64,000 bases of DNA from Streptomyces brasiliensis (GTDB lineage Bacteria > Actinomycetota > Actinomycetes > Streptomycetales > Streptomycetaceae): assembly GCF_014647875.1 (NCBI RefSeq), contig NZ_BMQA01000034.1, positions 1 to 64,000 on the forward strand, given 5' to 3'. Under the pieces are notes generated by a model, which made no database searches, was not told the DNA's origin, and was given only the letters and a program-made list of their open reading frames with translations. A program made the position numbers and the translations under genes. Of the stretch, positions 41,411 to 49,796 are shown one piece after another; positions within the stretch are counted from its first letter, which is position 1, and each line of letters begins with the position of its first letter.

Positions 41411-42595
41411 GTGGATCTGCTCGATGTGGTGCTCGTGCTGGTGATCCTCGTCTACGCGGGATCGGGATACCGGCGCGGTCTCGTGGCCGGTTGTGTCTCG
41501 CTGGCCGGGTTCGTGGGCGGTGCGGCCGTCGGGGTGTGGGTGCTGCCGTGGGTGATGGATCTGGTCACGCGCGGGACGACGGCGGCGACGGTGACGGCGG
41601 TGCTGACGGTGCTGGTCCCGGCGGCGGTGGGACACGAGCTGGCGGGGCGGCTGGCGCTGCGGCTGCGCGGCGAGCTGGACCGGGGGCCGCTGCGGGTGGC
41701 CGACGGGCTGGGCGGGGCCGCGGCCAACTCGGTCGCGGTGCTGATCGTGGCCTGGGTTGCGGCGAGCGTGCTGGGCGCCTCCTCCTCGCCGCTGCTGACG
41801 ACGGCGATCCGGAACTCGGCGCTGCTGGGCGCGGTCCAGGACACGATGCCGGACACCACGCCCGCCTGGTTCTCGCGCGCCACGTCGGCGCTCACCGAGG
41901 CGGGCTTCCCGCAGGTGTTCAACCCGTTCGAGAACGAGTCGACGGCCCAGGTGGCCAGGCCCTCCGGTGACAGCGTCACGGCGGGCGCCACGAACGCGGC
42001 GAAGCTGAGCACGGTGAAGATCGAGGGCGTCTCCGGCACCGAGGGCCGCGAGGGCAGCGGGTTCGTGTACGCGGCGGGGCACGTGATGACCAATGCGCAC
42101 GTGGTGGCGGGCATCGACGACCCGACCGTGCGCGTCGGCGGCGTCGGGCGGTCGTACGAGGCCCGGGTGGTGCTCTTCGACCCGGACCGGGACGTGGCGG
42201 TGCTGTATGTGCCGGGGCTCACGGCGCCGGTGCTGCGCTTCGACGACAGTGCCGCGCGCGGTGACTCGGCGGTGGTCGCGGGCTATCCGCAGGACGGCTC
42301 CCTGAACCTCCAGGCGGCGACCGTGGCGAGCCGGGTGCAGGCGACCGGCCAGAACATCTACAACGACGGCACGGTCACCCGGGAGATCTACTCGATCCGC
42401 TCGACGGTCCGCCCCGGCAACTCGGGCGGACCGCTGCTGACGACGGACGGCCGGGTGTACGGCGTGGTGTTCGCGCGCTCCACGTCGGACGCCGAGACGG
42501 GGTACGTGCTGACGGCCGACGAGGTGGCCGGCGACGCCCGGCGGGCGGCGGACGCGACGGCCCCTGTGGACACCGGGAACCTGGTCACGTCGTAG
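41411..42595 (+). CDS. MarP-like membrane serine protease (CvpA domain plus trypsin domain)
   Basis: The first 150 residues form a CvpA-type membrane domain with four helices (MDLLDVVLVLVILVYAGSGY, then GLVAGCVSLAGFVGG). A trypsin-like domain on the outside covers residues 195-385, with His in MTNAHVVAG, Asp in PDRDVAVLY and Ser in RPGNSGGPL. The same pairing occurs in mycobacterial MarP, which keeps the cytoplasm neutral in acid by activating a wall hydrolase. The neighbouring divergent amidase gene is therefore a plausible partner, by inference only. The start is a GTG at 41411; AAAGG lies about 11 bases upstream. Confidence 0.92.
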   Translation: MDLLDVVLVLVILVYAGSGYRRGLVAGCVSLAGFVGGAAVGVWVLPWVMDLVTRGTTAATVTAVLTVLVPAAVGHELAGRLALRLRGELDRGPLRVADGLGGAAANSVAVLIVAWVAASVLGASSSPLLTTAIRNSALLGAVQDTMPDTTPAWFSRATSALTEAGFPQVFNPFENESTAQVARPSGDSVTAGATNAAKLSTVKIEGVSGTEGREGSGFVYAAGHVMTNAHVVAGIDDPTVRVGGVGRSYEARVVLFDPDRDVAVLYVPGLTAPVLRFDDSAARGDSAVVAGYPQDGSLNLQAATVASRVQATGQNIYNDGTVTREIYSIRSTVRPGNSGGPLLTTDGRVYGVVFARSTSDAETGYVLTADEVAGDARRAADATAPVDTGNLVTS

Positions 42596-42609
42596 AACAG
42601 GTACAGCGG

Positions 42610-43098
42610 CTACAGGAACCGGCCCATGAACACGTCGTCCACGTAGGCGCCGTCGATCAGGAACTCCTCCGGCAGCACACCCTCGACGGCGAACCCCTCG
42701 GACTCGTAGAGCTTCCGGGCCGGGGTGTTGTGGCCGAGGACGCGCAGGGTGAGGCGGCGGGCGCCGCGCCGGCGGGCCTCGTCGGCGACGGCGCGCAGCA
42801 GGGCGCGGGCGACGCCCCGGCCGCGGGCCTCGTCGGCGACGGCGAGGCCCTGGATCTGGTGCACATGGGCGTTGACGGCGAGGCGGGTCGGGTGGCCCAG
42901 GCGGATGTAGCCGACGATGCGCCGCTCCAGTTCGGCCACGAGCACGTCGTCGACCGCGTGGCGCTCGTCGAAGAAGGGCGGATACGGCGGCCGGGGTTCG
43001 GGCATGACCGCGTGCAGCGGGGACCAGGTGGACCGGTCGAGGAGGCTCAACTCCTCGTCGTCGTCGGGCAGGGCGGCGCGTATGTGCAGCTCGGACAT
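42610..43098 (-). CDS. GNAT-family N-acetyltransferase
   Basis: The 162-residue protein has the GNAT fold, with the acetyl-CoA loop QGLAVADEARGRGVARALLRAVADEARRRG and the C-terminal VLGHNTPARKLYESEGFAVEG. The substrate is unknown. The ATG at 43098 lies seven bases after a minus-strand TAGGGT (43106-43111), with no ribosome site, so leaderless expression is likely. It diverges from the epimerase gene and converges with the MarP-like protease gene. Confidence 0.9.
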   Translation of the reverse strand: MSELHIRAALPDDDEELSLLDRSTWSPLHAVMPEPRPPYPPFFDERHAVDDVLVAELERRIVGYIRLGHPTRLAVNAHVHQIQGLAVADEARGRGVARALLRAVADEARRRGARRLTLRVLGHNTPARKLYESEGFAVEGVLPEEFLIDGAYVDDVFMGRFL

Positions 43099-43171
43099 GT
43101 GGGTCACCCTACGTCGGACGGCACGGGCACCCCGCAGGGTTTTCCGGGCGCCGGAACGGCATGCTGGGGTC

Positions 43172-44071
43172 ATGGAACGTTCGCGAATCGCGGTGGCCGG
43201 CGCGTCCGGTCTGATCGGCAGCGCCCTGGTGCGGTCCCTGGCCGCGGACGGGCACGAGGTGGTGCGTCTGGTCCGCCGCGCCTCCCACGGCGACGCCGAG
43301 GTGTGCTGGGACCCCGAGGGGCGGTACGTGGACGCGGCGTCCCTGGCCGGCTGCGACGTGGTGGTCAATCTCGCCGGTGCGGGGGTGGGCGACCACCGCT
43401 GGACGGACGCCTACAAGAAACGGGTGCGGGACAGCAGGGTGCTCGGCACGGCCACGCTGGCGGAGGCGGTCGCGTCGCTGCCCCAGCCGCCCCGCGTCTT
43501 CGTGAACGGCAGCGCGATCGGCTTCTACGGCGACACCGGTGAGCGGACGGTGGACGAGGACGCGCCGCCCGGGAACGGTTTCCTGCCGTCCCTGTGCGTG
43601 GAGTGGGAGGAGGCCGCGGCGCCCGTACGGGAGGCGGGGATCCGTACGGTGTTCGCCCGCACCGGGCTCGTGGTGGCGCGCACGGGCGGTGCCTGGGGCC
43701 GGTTGTTCCCGCTGTTCCGGGCCGGGCTCGGCGGACCGCTGGGGAGCGGGCGGCAGTACTGGTCGTACATCGCGCTGCGGGACGAGGTCGCCGCGCTCCG
43801 CCATCTCATCGACACCGACGGCCTGTCCGGGCCGGTCAACCTGACGGCCCCGCAGCCGCTGACGAACCGTGAGATCACCGCGGCGATGGGCCGGGTGCTG
43901 CACCGGCCGACGCTGTTCGCCGTCCCGGCACCGGTGCTGCGGACGGTGCTGGGCGAGCTGGCGGGAGACGTGCTGGGCAGTCAACGGGTGGTGCCGAAGC
44001 GGCTGTTGGAGTCCGGCTTCACGTTCGCGTTCCCCGGGATCGAGGACGCGATCCGCGCCGCTCTGGACTGA
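43172..44071 (+). CDS. NAD(P)-dependent epimerase of the YfcH/TIGR01777 type
   Basis: The 299-residue protein has an extended SDR Rossmann start MERSRIAVAGASGLIGSALVRSL, the NLAGAGVGDHRWTDAYKK segment, FVNGSAIGFYGDTGE with the catalytic Tyr, and a C-terminal DUF1731 domain ending PKRLLESGFTFAFPGIEDAI. Relatives include E. coli YfcH and the division-linked SulA-like proteins, whose reaction is unknown. CATGCT lies six bases before the ATG, another leaderless layout. Confidence 0.92.
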   Translation: MERSRIAVAGASGLIGSALVRSLAADGHEVVRLVRRASHGDAEVCWDPEGRYVDAASLAGCDVVVNLAGAGVGDHRWTDAYKKRVRDSRVLGTATLAEAVASLPQPPRVFVNGSAIGFYGDTGERTVDEDAPPGNGFLPSLCVEWEEAAAPVREAGIRTVFARTGLVVARTGGAWGRLFPLFRAGLGGPLGSGRQYWSYIALRDEVAALRHLIDTDGLSGPVNLTAPQPLTNREITAAMGRVLHRPTLFAVPAPVLRTVLGELAGDVLGSQRVVPKRLLESGFTFAFPGIEDAIRAALD

Positions 44072-44204
44072 CGGGACGCGCGGGACCGCACGGAACGGGC
44101 ACGGCCGACCAGGAGAGAGCGGGCGTGTGCCCGATGTGCGACCGCCGTGCGACCGTGCCCTGTCGATGCGCGACTGCCCCCGACCGATCACGGACCTAAC
44201 CTCG

Positions 44205-44218
44205 ACCCGAACTCGGGT
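44205..44218. promoter_or_regulatory. Small palindrome before the FAD oxidoreductase gene
   Basis: ACCCGA and TCGGGT flank AC, 64 bases before the GTG at 44282. A TAACCT box lies just upstream at 44197-44202. It may be an operator in the promoter; the 210-base gap holds no other feature that I see. Confidence 0.3.
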
Positions 44219-44281
44219 ATCCCTGGAGCCTGTTGGGGGCATGACGTCTCCACCGGCAGCGCAACCTCGAGGAGGGGCCTC

Positions 44282-45625
44282 GTGCTTGAGCCCGCGTACC
44301 AGGCGGACGTCGTCGTAGTGGGGGCCGGCATCGCCGGACTCTCGGCGGCCCATCGGCTGACCAGCGCTGGAGTGTCGACGGTAGTCCTGGAGGCCGCCCC
44401 GTGTGTGGGCGGCCGCATGTCGACGGAGAAGGTCGACGGCTTCCGGCTCGACCGGATCGGACAGCTCCTGTCCACGTCGTACCCCGAACTACGCCTGACG
44501 CGGGGGCTGGACGCCCTCGTCCTGCGCCCCTTCGCGTCCGGTGTTCTGCTGCACCGCGACGGACGCCGGCACCGTGCGGGCGCACCCGCGGGCGCAGGGA
44601 GCGCAAGGGGCGCACTCCACGCGGTGCGCGCCCTGGCGAGCGCCCCCAGGGGCTCGGCCGCGTCACCCGCCCCGGTGGGCGGAGCCGTCGACCAGGCCCG
44701 CCTGGGGGTGGCCCTCGCGAGGATCGCGGGTACGCCCGTCGAGCGCATCCTGGCCCGCCCCGAACTGCCCGCCGCCCACGCCCTCGCGGCTCGCGGGGTG
44801 CCCGCCCGCACGATCGACGGATTTCTGCGCCCGCTGCTCGCCGCCCTGCTGTGCGACCCGGAGCTGACCACGTCGAGCCGGTGCGCCGACCTCGCCCTGC
44901 GTTCCTTCGCGAGCGGCCGGCTGTGCGTGCCCGAGGGGGGCGCCGAGGTGGTGCCCGAACTGCTGGCCCGCGCACTGCCGCCCGGCACCGTGCGCACCGG
45001 CGTCCGCGCCACCTCCGTCTGCACGACCTCGGTGACCACCGCCGAGCACGGCGAGATCCGCTGCCGTGCCCTCCTGCTCGCGACCGACGCGCGCGCCGCC
45101 GCCGAGCTGCTGCCCGGCCTGCGCGTCCCGGAGTTCCACCCGGTGACGGTGGTGCACCACACCACGGACGAACCGCCCGCCACCGGCGCCTCGTTGCTCC
45201 TCGACGCCGACCGCGGCGGCCCGGTCGCGCACACCGCGGTCGTCAGTGAGGTCGACCCGAGCCGCGCGCCCGCGGGCCGGGCGCTGGTCTCCTCGACCGT
45301 CCTGGGCACTCCCCCGGAGGACGTCGACACCGCCGTACGCATGCATCTGGCCCGGCTGTACGGCACCCCGACGCACCGCTGGGAGACCCTCGCCGTGCAC
45401 CACACGCCCGAGGCCGTCCCCGCGATGCGACCGCCGCACGACCTGCGCCGCCCGGTACGGCTCCTGGCGGGCCTGTACGTGTGCGGCGACCACCGGGACA
45501 CCAGCACCGTCCAGGGCGCCCTGCACTCGGCCCACCGGGCCGCGTCGGCGATCCTGGCGGACCTGGACGCGTCCGGTTCGATGCACCACACGGACCCGCC
45601 CCCGGCGTTGCGCAAGGCGGCCTGA
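44282..45625 (+). CDS. FAD-dependent oxidoreductase (amine-oxidase / phytoene-desaturase type)
   Basis: The 447-residue protein has the dinucleotide-binding ADVVVVGAGIAGLSAAHRL, then EAAPCVGGRMSTEKVDGFRLDRIG, where amine oxidases carry the FAD-contacting GGR motif. The C-terminal FAD motif is LLAGLYVCGDHRDTSTVQGALHSAHRAA. A long Ala/Gly/Arg-rich loop lies near residues 95-130. There is no carotenoid or polyamine gene beside it, so the substrate is not known. GAGGAGGGG lies five bases before the GTG at 44282, a strong site that decides the start. Confidence 0.9.
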   Translation: MLEPAYQADVVVVGAGIAGLSAAHRLTSAGVSTVVLEAAPCVGGRMSTEKVDGFRLDRIGQLLSTSYPELRLTRGLDALVLRPFASGVLLHRDGRRHRAGAPAGAGSARGALHAVRALASAPRGSAASPAPVGGAVDQARLGVALARIAGTPVERILARPELPAAHALAARGVPARTIDGFLRPLLAALLCDPELTTSSRCADLALRSFASGRLCVPEGGAEVVPELLARALPPGTVRTGVRATSVCTTSVTTAEHGEIRCRALLLATDARAAAELLPGLRVPEFHPVTVVHHTTDEPPATGASLLLDADRGGPVAHTAVVSEVDPSRAPAGRALVSSTVLGTPPEDVDTAVRMHLARLYGTPTHRWETLAVHHTPEAVPAMRPPHDLRRPVRLLAGLYVCGDHRDTSTVQGALHSAHRAASAILADLDASGSMHHTDPPPALRKAA

Positions 45626-45637
45626 GGAGGACCCGGT

Positions 45638-47110
45638 CTACCCGAGCGCGGCCACCTTGTCCCGGTAGCCGCGCACCGGGGCCGCGTCCTTGTACGGCTC
45701 CAGCCGGCGCTCGAAGTCCCTGACGTACTCGACCGCCCGCGCCGAGCGCATCTCCACCGCCTGGCCCGCCGCCTCGGCGGCCAGCGCGCAGGCCTGGTCG
45801 AGTTCACCGAGGCCGAGCCGGGCGGTGGCGAGGACGACCCGGCAGAACAGCCGGCTGCGGGCGTACAGGGGGGCGCGCAGTTGCAGCGAGCGCTCGGCAT
45901 GCTGCGCCGCGGCCCGGAACTGCTGCAGATCCCGGTGACAGTGCCCCAACTCGTCGGCGAGCTGTGCCTCGTCGAAGAAGCGCGCCCAGTGCGGGACCTC
46001 GTCCCCGGGCCGGGCCGCCTCCAGGGCGCGTTCGGCCCGCACCAGCGCACCCGTGCACGCCCGCACCTCCCCCAGTACGCTGTGCGCGCGGGCCTCGGCG
46101 GAGTGCAGCAGCGCCTGGACGACCGGCGGGGCGCTGGTGCCCACCCCCTGCTGGGCGACGCGCGCGAGCTGGACGGCCTCCCGCCCGTGCGCGAGATAGA
46201 CGGCCTGGCGGCTCATGGTGACCAGGACGTAGGAGCCGTAGGCCCGGTCCCCGGCCGCCTGCGCGAGGCGCAGCGCCTGCACGTAGTAGCGCTGGGCGAG
46301 TCCGTGCGCGGCGATGTCGTACGACGTCCAGCCCGCGAGCCGGGTGAGGTCGGCCGCGGCGGCGAACAGCCGGCGGCCCGTCTGCTCGTCGTAGCTGCCG
46401 CGCAGCATGGGCTCGCACTCGTGCTCCAGGTAGCGCACCAGGGCCTGCCGGGCGTGGCCGCCGCCGTACTGGTCGTCGAGCGTGCGGAAGAGGTCGCCGA
46501 CCGAACGGAGCGCGGAGATGTCGCCGTGAGTGACCTTCTGGCCGGGGTCCCGCTCGCGCGGGCCGCGCGGGCGGGACGGTGCGGGTACCGGCTGCTCCGG
46601 AACGGACCTGGGCGCGGCGGTCCGGCCCTGGGCGGGCACCCGGGGGGCGGGCTCGGCGCGGGCCACCTTGTCGTCGGCCCGGCCGATCAGCCAGTCGCGG
46701 CTGGGCACGACGAGGCCTGCCGGGGTGAACGCGATCTTGCGCAGCTCGGCGTGGCTGCCCGAGTCCTTGCGCCACAGCCCGCTGACGATGTCCACGGCCT
46801 CCTCGGGGGTGGAGGCGAACTCCAGCCCGGCGTACACCGGCGCGCAGGCGTCCAGGCCCAGGTCCTGAGCCGTGAGCCTGCGTCCGAGCCGGCGCGTGAA
46901 GACCTCGGCGATGAGGGCGGGCGTCGTGCCCCGGGGCTGCTGTCCGCGCAGCCACCGCGTCACCGACGTCTTGTCGTATCTGAGATCCAGCCCATGTTCG
47001 AGACCGAGCTGGTCGACGCGACGGGCCAGACCTGCGTTGGAGAACCCCGCTTCTGCGATGAGCGCGGCGAGCTGGCGATTGGGCGTGCGCTGCGCGGGTC
47101 GTTCCGTCAT
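45638..47110 (-). CDS. TPR-containing transcriptional regulator-like protein
   Basis: The 490-residue protein begins with a divergent helix-turn-helix region (NRQLAALIAEAGFSNAGLARRV, then DKTSVTRWLRGQQPRGTTPA), a Pro/Arg-rich linker near 165-200, and a C-terminal half of helical TPR-like repeats rich in Ala, Leu and Arg. This layout fits the large Streptomyces regulators of the NsdA type, which influence antibiotic production and sporulation. I cannot tell which member it is. It converges on the FAD oxidoreductase gene with only 12 bases between stops and diverges from lipB. Confidence 0.85.
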   Translation of the reverse strand: MTERPAQRTPNRQLAALIAEAGFSNAGLARRVDQLGLEHGLDLRYDKTSVTRWLRGQQPRGTTPALIAEVFTRRLGRRLTAQDLGLDACAPVYAGLEFASTPEEAVDIVSGLWRKDSGSHAELRKIAFTPAGLVVPSRDWLIGRADDKVARAEPAPRVPAQGRTAAPRSVPEQPVPAPSRPRGPRERDPGQKVTHGDISALRSVGDLFRTLDDQYGGGHARQALVRYLEHECEPMLRGSYDEQTGRRLFAAAADLTRLAGWTSYDIAAHGLAQRYYVQALRLAQAAGDRAYGSYVLVTMSRQAVYLAHGREAVQLARVAQQGVGTSAPPVVQALLHSAEARAHSVLGEVRACTGALVRAERALEAARPGDEVPHWARFFDEAQLADELGHCHRDLQQFRAAAQHAERSLQLRAPLYARSRLFCRVVLATARLGLGELDQACALAAEAAGQAVEMRSARAVEYVRDFERRLEPYKDAAPVRGYRDKVAALG

Positions 47111-47349
47111 CTGTGGTGCGGTCTCCTGCCTTCCGGGCCGGCGAAGTGCCCGGATTGCCTGTGAGCAGCCCTTATGGCCTCATGGACGGCGCGAATGTAG
47201 CGGAGAGTGAACGGCCGATAGCAGACTTCTCCCCCCATTCATCCGATCGTGTGAGGATTGCCTCCGGAGCTGACGTGCACGGGCCGGACGTACAGTGGCT
47301 TGGGCGCGTTACGTGCCTGACACACACATCGCCGAGGGAGGCGTTTGCC

Positions 47350-48165
47350 GTGAGTGGGTTGCGGTTCGTCCGCATGGGGTTCGGGGCACAGGCCGTCGAC
47401 TACCAGGAGGCCTGGGACGAGCAGCGCCGGGTGCACGCGGCACGGTTCGCCGACGAGCTCCCCGACACGGTCCTGCTGCTGGAGCACCCCCCGGTGTACA
47501 CGGCGGGCCGGCGCACGGCGGACGACGAGCGGCCGCTCGACGGCACCCCGGTCATCGACGTGGACCGCGGCGGCAAGATCACCTGGCACGGCCCGGGCCA
47601 GCTGGTCGGCTACCCGATCCAGAAGCTCCCGCGCCCCGTGGACGTCGTCGCCCATGTCCGCCGGCTCGAAGAGGCCCTGATCCGCGCCTGCGCCGAGTTC
47701 GGCCTGGAGACCACCCGGGTCGAGGGCCGCAGCGGCGTCTGGGTCCTCGGCGACCCGGTCGAGCAGCGCCCGATGCTCGGCGGCCTCTCGCTCGACTTCG
47801 ACCCGCGCCTGCACGACGAGGAGTTCGACCCCCGCCTCAACGGCCCGGAGTACGCCCCGTCCAACGCGGGCCAGCGGCGCGAGGACCGCAAGATCGCCGC
47901 GATCGGCATCCGCGTCGCCAAGGGCGTGACGATGCACGGCTTCGCACTGAACGTGAACCCCGACAACCGCTGGTTCGACAAGATCATCCCGTGCGGCATC
48001 CGCGACGCGGGCGTGGCCTCCCTCGCGAACGAACTGGGCCGCGACGTGACGATCGACGAGGTCCTGCCGGTGGTGGAGCGGCACTTGAGCGACGTACTCG
48101 AGAACGCGGACCTCAGCCCCAGGGTGATCGAGAAGACACCGGCGGCATCGAACTCGGCGGCATAA
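47350..48165 (+). CDS. lipB: Octanoyl-[acyl carrier protein] transferase
   Basis: LipB moves the octanoyl group from acyl carrier protein to lipoyl domains such as those of SucB. The 271-residue protein has VLLLEHPPVYTAGRRT, RGGKITWHGPGQLVGYPI and the catalytic pair Lys181 (DRKIAAIGIRV) and Cys215 (IIPCGIRD). Between VWVLGD and the catalytic Lys it carries an insertion of about 35 residues (GGLSLDFDPRLHDEEFDPRL) not found in E. coli LipB. GGGAGG lies nine bases before the GTG at 47350, deciding the start. lipA follows after 110 bases. Confidence 0.95.
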   Translation: MSGLRFVRMGFGAQAVDYQEAWDEQRRVHAARFADELPDTVLLLEHPPVYTAGRRTADDERPLDGTPVIDVDRGGKITWHGPGQLVGYPIQKLPRPVDVVAHVRRLEEALIRACAEFGLETTRVEGRSGVWVLGDPVEQRPMLGGLSLDFDPRLHDEEFDPRLNGPEYAPSNAGQRREDRKIAAIGIRVAKGVTMHGFALNVNPDNRWFDKIIPCGIRDAGVASLANELGRDVTIDEVLPVVERHLSDVLENADLSPRVIEKTPAASNSAA

Positions 48166-48275
48166 ACCAGCGAGTCCGGCCCTTGTAGACAGCCAAGGCC
48201 AGCACCCACGCCGGCCAACAAATCAACGGGCGTACCCTGAATCACGCCGAAGAATCAAACGCTAGGGAGCCGGTC

Positions 48276-49262
48276 GTGTCCGCAGTCGCACCCGACGGAC
48301 GCAAGATGCTGCGCCTGGAGGTCCGCAACAGCCAGACCCCCATCGAGCGCAAGCCCGAGTGGATCAAGACCCGGGCGAAAATGGGCCCCGAGTACACGAA
48401 GATGCAGAGCCTCGTGAAGAGCGAGGGCCTGCACACGGTCTGCCAGGAAGCCGGCTGCCCCAACATCTACGAGTGCTGGGAGGACCGCGAGGCGACCTTC
48501 CTCATCGGCGGCGACCAGTGCACCCGGCGCTGCGACTTCTGCCAGATCGACACCGGCAGGCCCGAGGCGCTCGACCGCGACGAGCCGCGCCGCGTCGGCG
48601 AGTCCGTGGTCACCATGGACCTGAACTACGCCACCATCACCGGCGTCGCCCGCGACGACCTCGAGGACGGCGGCGCCTGGCTGTACGCCGAGACGGTGCG
48701 CCAGATCCACGCGCAGACCGCCGGCCGCGAGGCGGGCCGCACGAAGGTCGAGCTGCTGGCCCCCGACTTCAACGCGGTCCCCGAGCAGCTCGCCGAGGTC
48801 TTCTCGTCGCGCCCCGAGGTGTTCGCGCACAACGTCGAGACGGTGCCCCGGATCTTCAAGCGCATCCGCCCCGGCTTCCGCTACGAGCGCTCCCTGAAGG
48901 TGATCACTGCCGCCCGCGACTACGGCCTGGTCACCAAGTCGAACCTGATCCTCGGCATGGGCGAGACCCGCGAGGAGGTCGGCGACGCGCTCCGGCAGCT
49001 GCACGACGCGGGCTGCGAGCTGGTCACCATCACGCAGTACCTGCGCCCGTCCGTGCGGCACCACCCGGTGGAGCGCTGGGTGAAGCCGCAGGAGTTCGTC
49101 GAGCTGAAGGAGGAAGCCGAGCAGATCGGTTTCTCCGGCGTGATGTCGGGCCCGCTGGTACGGTCCTCCTACCGTGCCGGGCGGCTGTACCGGATGGCCG
49201 TCGAACAGCGTCACTCAGCCGCCCCGCTGCCGGGCGGTCCGGTCGCCGCCCAGGCTGTCTGA
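48276..49262 (+). CDS. lipA: Lipoyl synthase (radical SAM)
   Basis: LipA inserts two sulfur atoms into octanoyl groups to make lipoate and consumes its own auxiliary Fe-S cluster. All cluster cysteines are visible: Cys56, Cys61 and Cys67 (auxiliary cluster; CQEAGCPNIYEC) and Cys82, Cys86 and Cys89 (radical SAM; CTRRCDFC). The C-terminal SGPLVRSSYRA holds the Ser ligand. The GTG at 48276 follows AGGGAG, and a TACCCT box at 48234 may give lipA its own promoter besides read-through from lipB. It depends on Fe-S supply from the desulfurase and ErpA. Confidence 0.97.
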   Translation: MSAVAPDGRKMLRLEVRNSQTPIERKPEWIKTRAKMGPEYTKMQSLVKSEGLHTVCQEAGCPNIYECWEDREATFLIGGDQCTRRCDFCQIDTGRPEALDRDEPRRVGESVVTMDLNYATITGVARDDLEDGGAWLYAETVRQIHAQTAGREAGRTKVELLAPDFNAVPEQLAEVFSSRPEVFAHNVETVPRIFKRIRPGFRYERSLKVITAARDYGLVTKSNLILGMGETREEVGDALRQLHDAGCELVTITQYLRPSVRHHPVERWVKPQEFVELKEEAEQIGFSGVMSGPLVRSSYRAGRLYRMAVEQRHSAAPLPGGPVAAQAV

Positions 49263-49368
49263 CGCACCGTCACTTGACTTACGCCGCAGCGGCGGTGGAC
49301 TCGTATGAGTTCGCGCACACGCCGCTACTGGCGAGTAGCGACCGATACGACGCGGCCCCGGGCGTCCT

Positions 49369-49396
49369 CGCAGATGAGGGCGCCCGTCAGGGCCGC
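49369..49396 (+). terminator. Hairpin terminator after lipA
   Basis: CGGGCGTCCTC and GAGGGCGCCCG form an 11-bp stem with one G-T pair around GCAGAT, about 107 bases after the lipA stop. The rest of the gap 49263-49532 holds only the promoter at 49437. Confidence 0.65.
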
Positions 49397-49436
49397 GTCA
49401 GCATTTCGGCCCCTCGCGACAAGGTTTCATTGGTGT

Positions 49437-49465
49437 TTGACCGGTCGGTCACGCCCTGGTAACAC
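49437..49465 (+). promoter_or_regulatory. Consensus-type vegetative promoter
   Basis: TTGACC (49437-49442) and TAACAC (49460-49465) are 17 bases apart, close to the major sigma factor consensus. The start point would fall near 49472, 60 bases before the small gene at 49533. This is among the best promoters by sequence in the window. Confidence 0.7.
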
Positions 49466-49532
49466 CAGTCAGTGACGCTCGACTCACGCCAGGTACACCC
49501 ACACACGAGCCGTACCGAGGGGGACCCCCGCC

Positions 49533-49733
49533 ATGCAGGCCGCGCCGGTTCGCGCCACACCCATCCCGTCCTTCACCGACGCACTCCGTGCCGTCGAGTC
49601 CCTGCTGATGAGCGGCGGCCAGCGCACCGCCCGCCGCAACGCCTGGACCTCCGTCCTGGAGGACCGCCGCCGCGCCAAGGACCGGGTCGAGGCACAGCGC
49701 GTCCTGGAGCAGGCCGCTTCCTCGCGCTCCTGA
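49533..49733 (+). CDS. Small conserved-type basic protein (66 aa)
   Basis: The product MQAAPVRATPIPSFTDALRA.. is helical and basic (GGQRTARRNAWTSVLEDRRRAKDRVEAQRVLEQA), with no membrane segment. GAGGGGG lies just upstream of the ATG and the promoter at 49437 reads straight into it. The strong promoter suggests high expression. I know no function; a small regulator or structural peptide is possible. Confidence 0.75.
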   Translation: MQAAPVRATPIPSFTDALRAVESLLMSGGQRTARRNAWTSVLEDRRRAKDRVEAQRVLEQAASSRS

Positions 49734-49796
49734 CGTCCCTCCCTCTCCGGGACACTGCCGTCGTCGGCGCTCCCGGGGCCACGTAGACTTCGTGGC

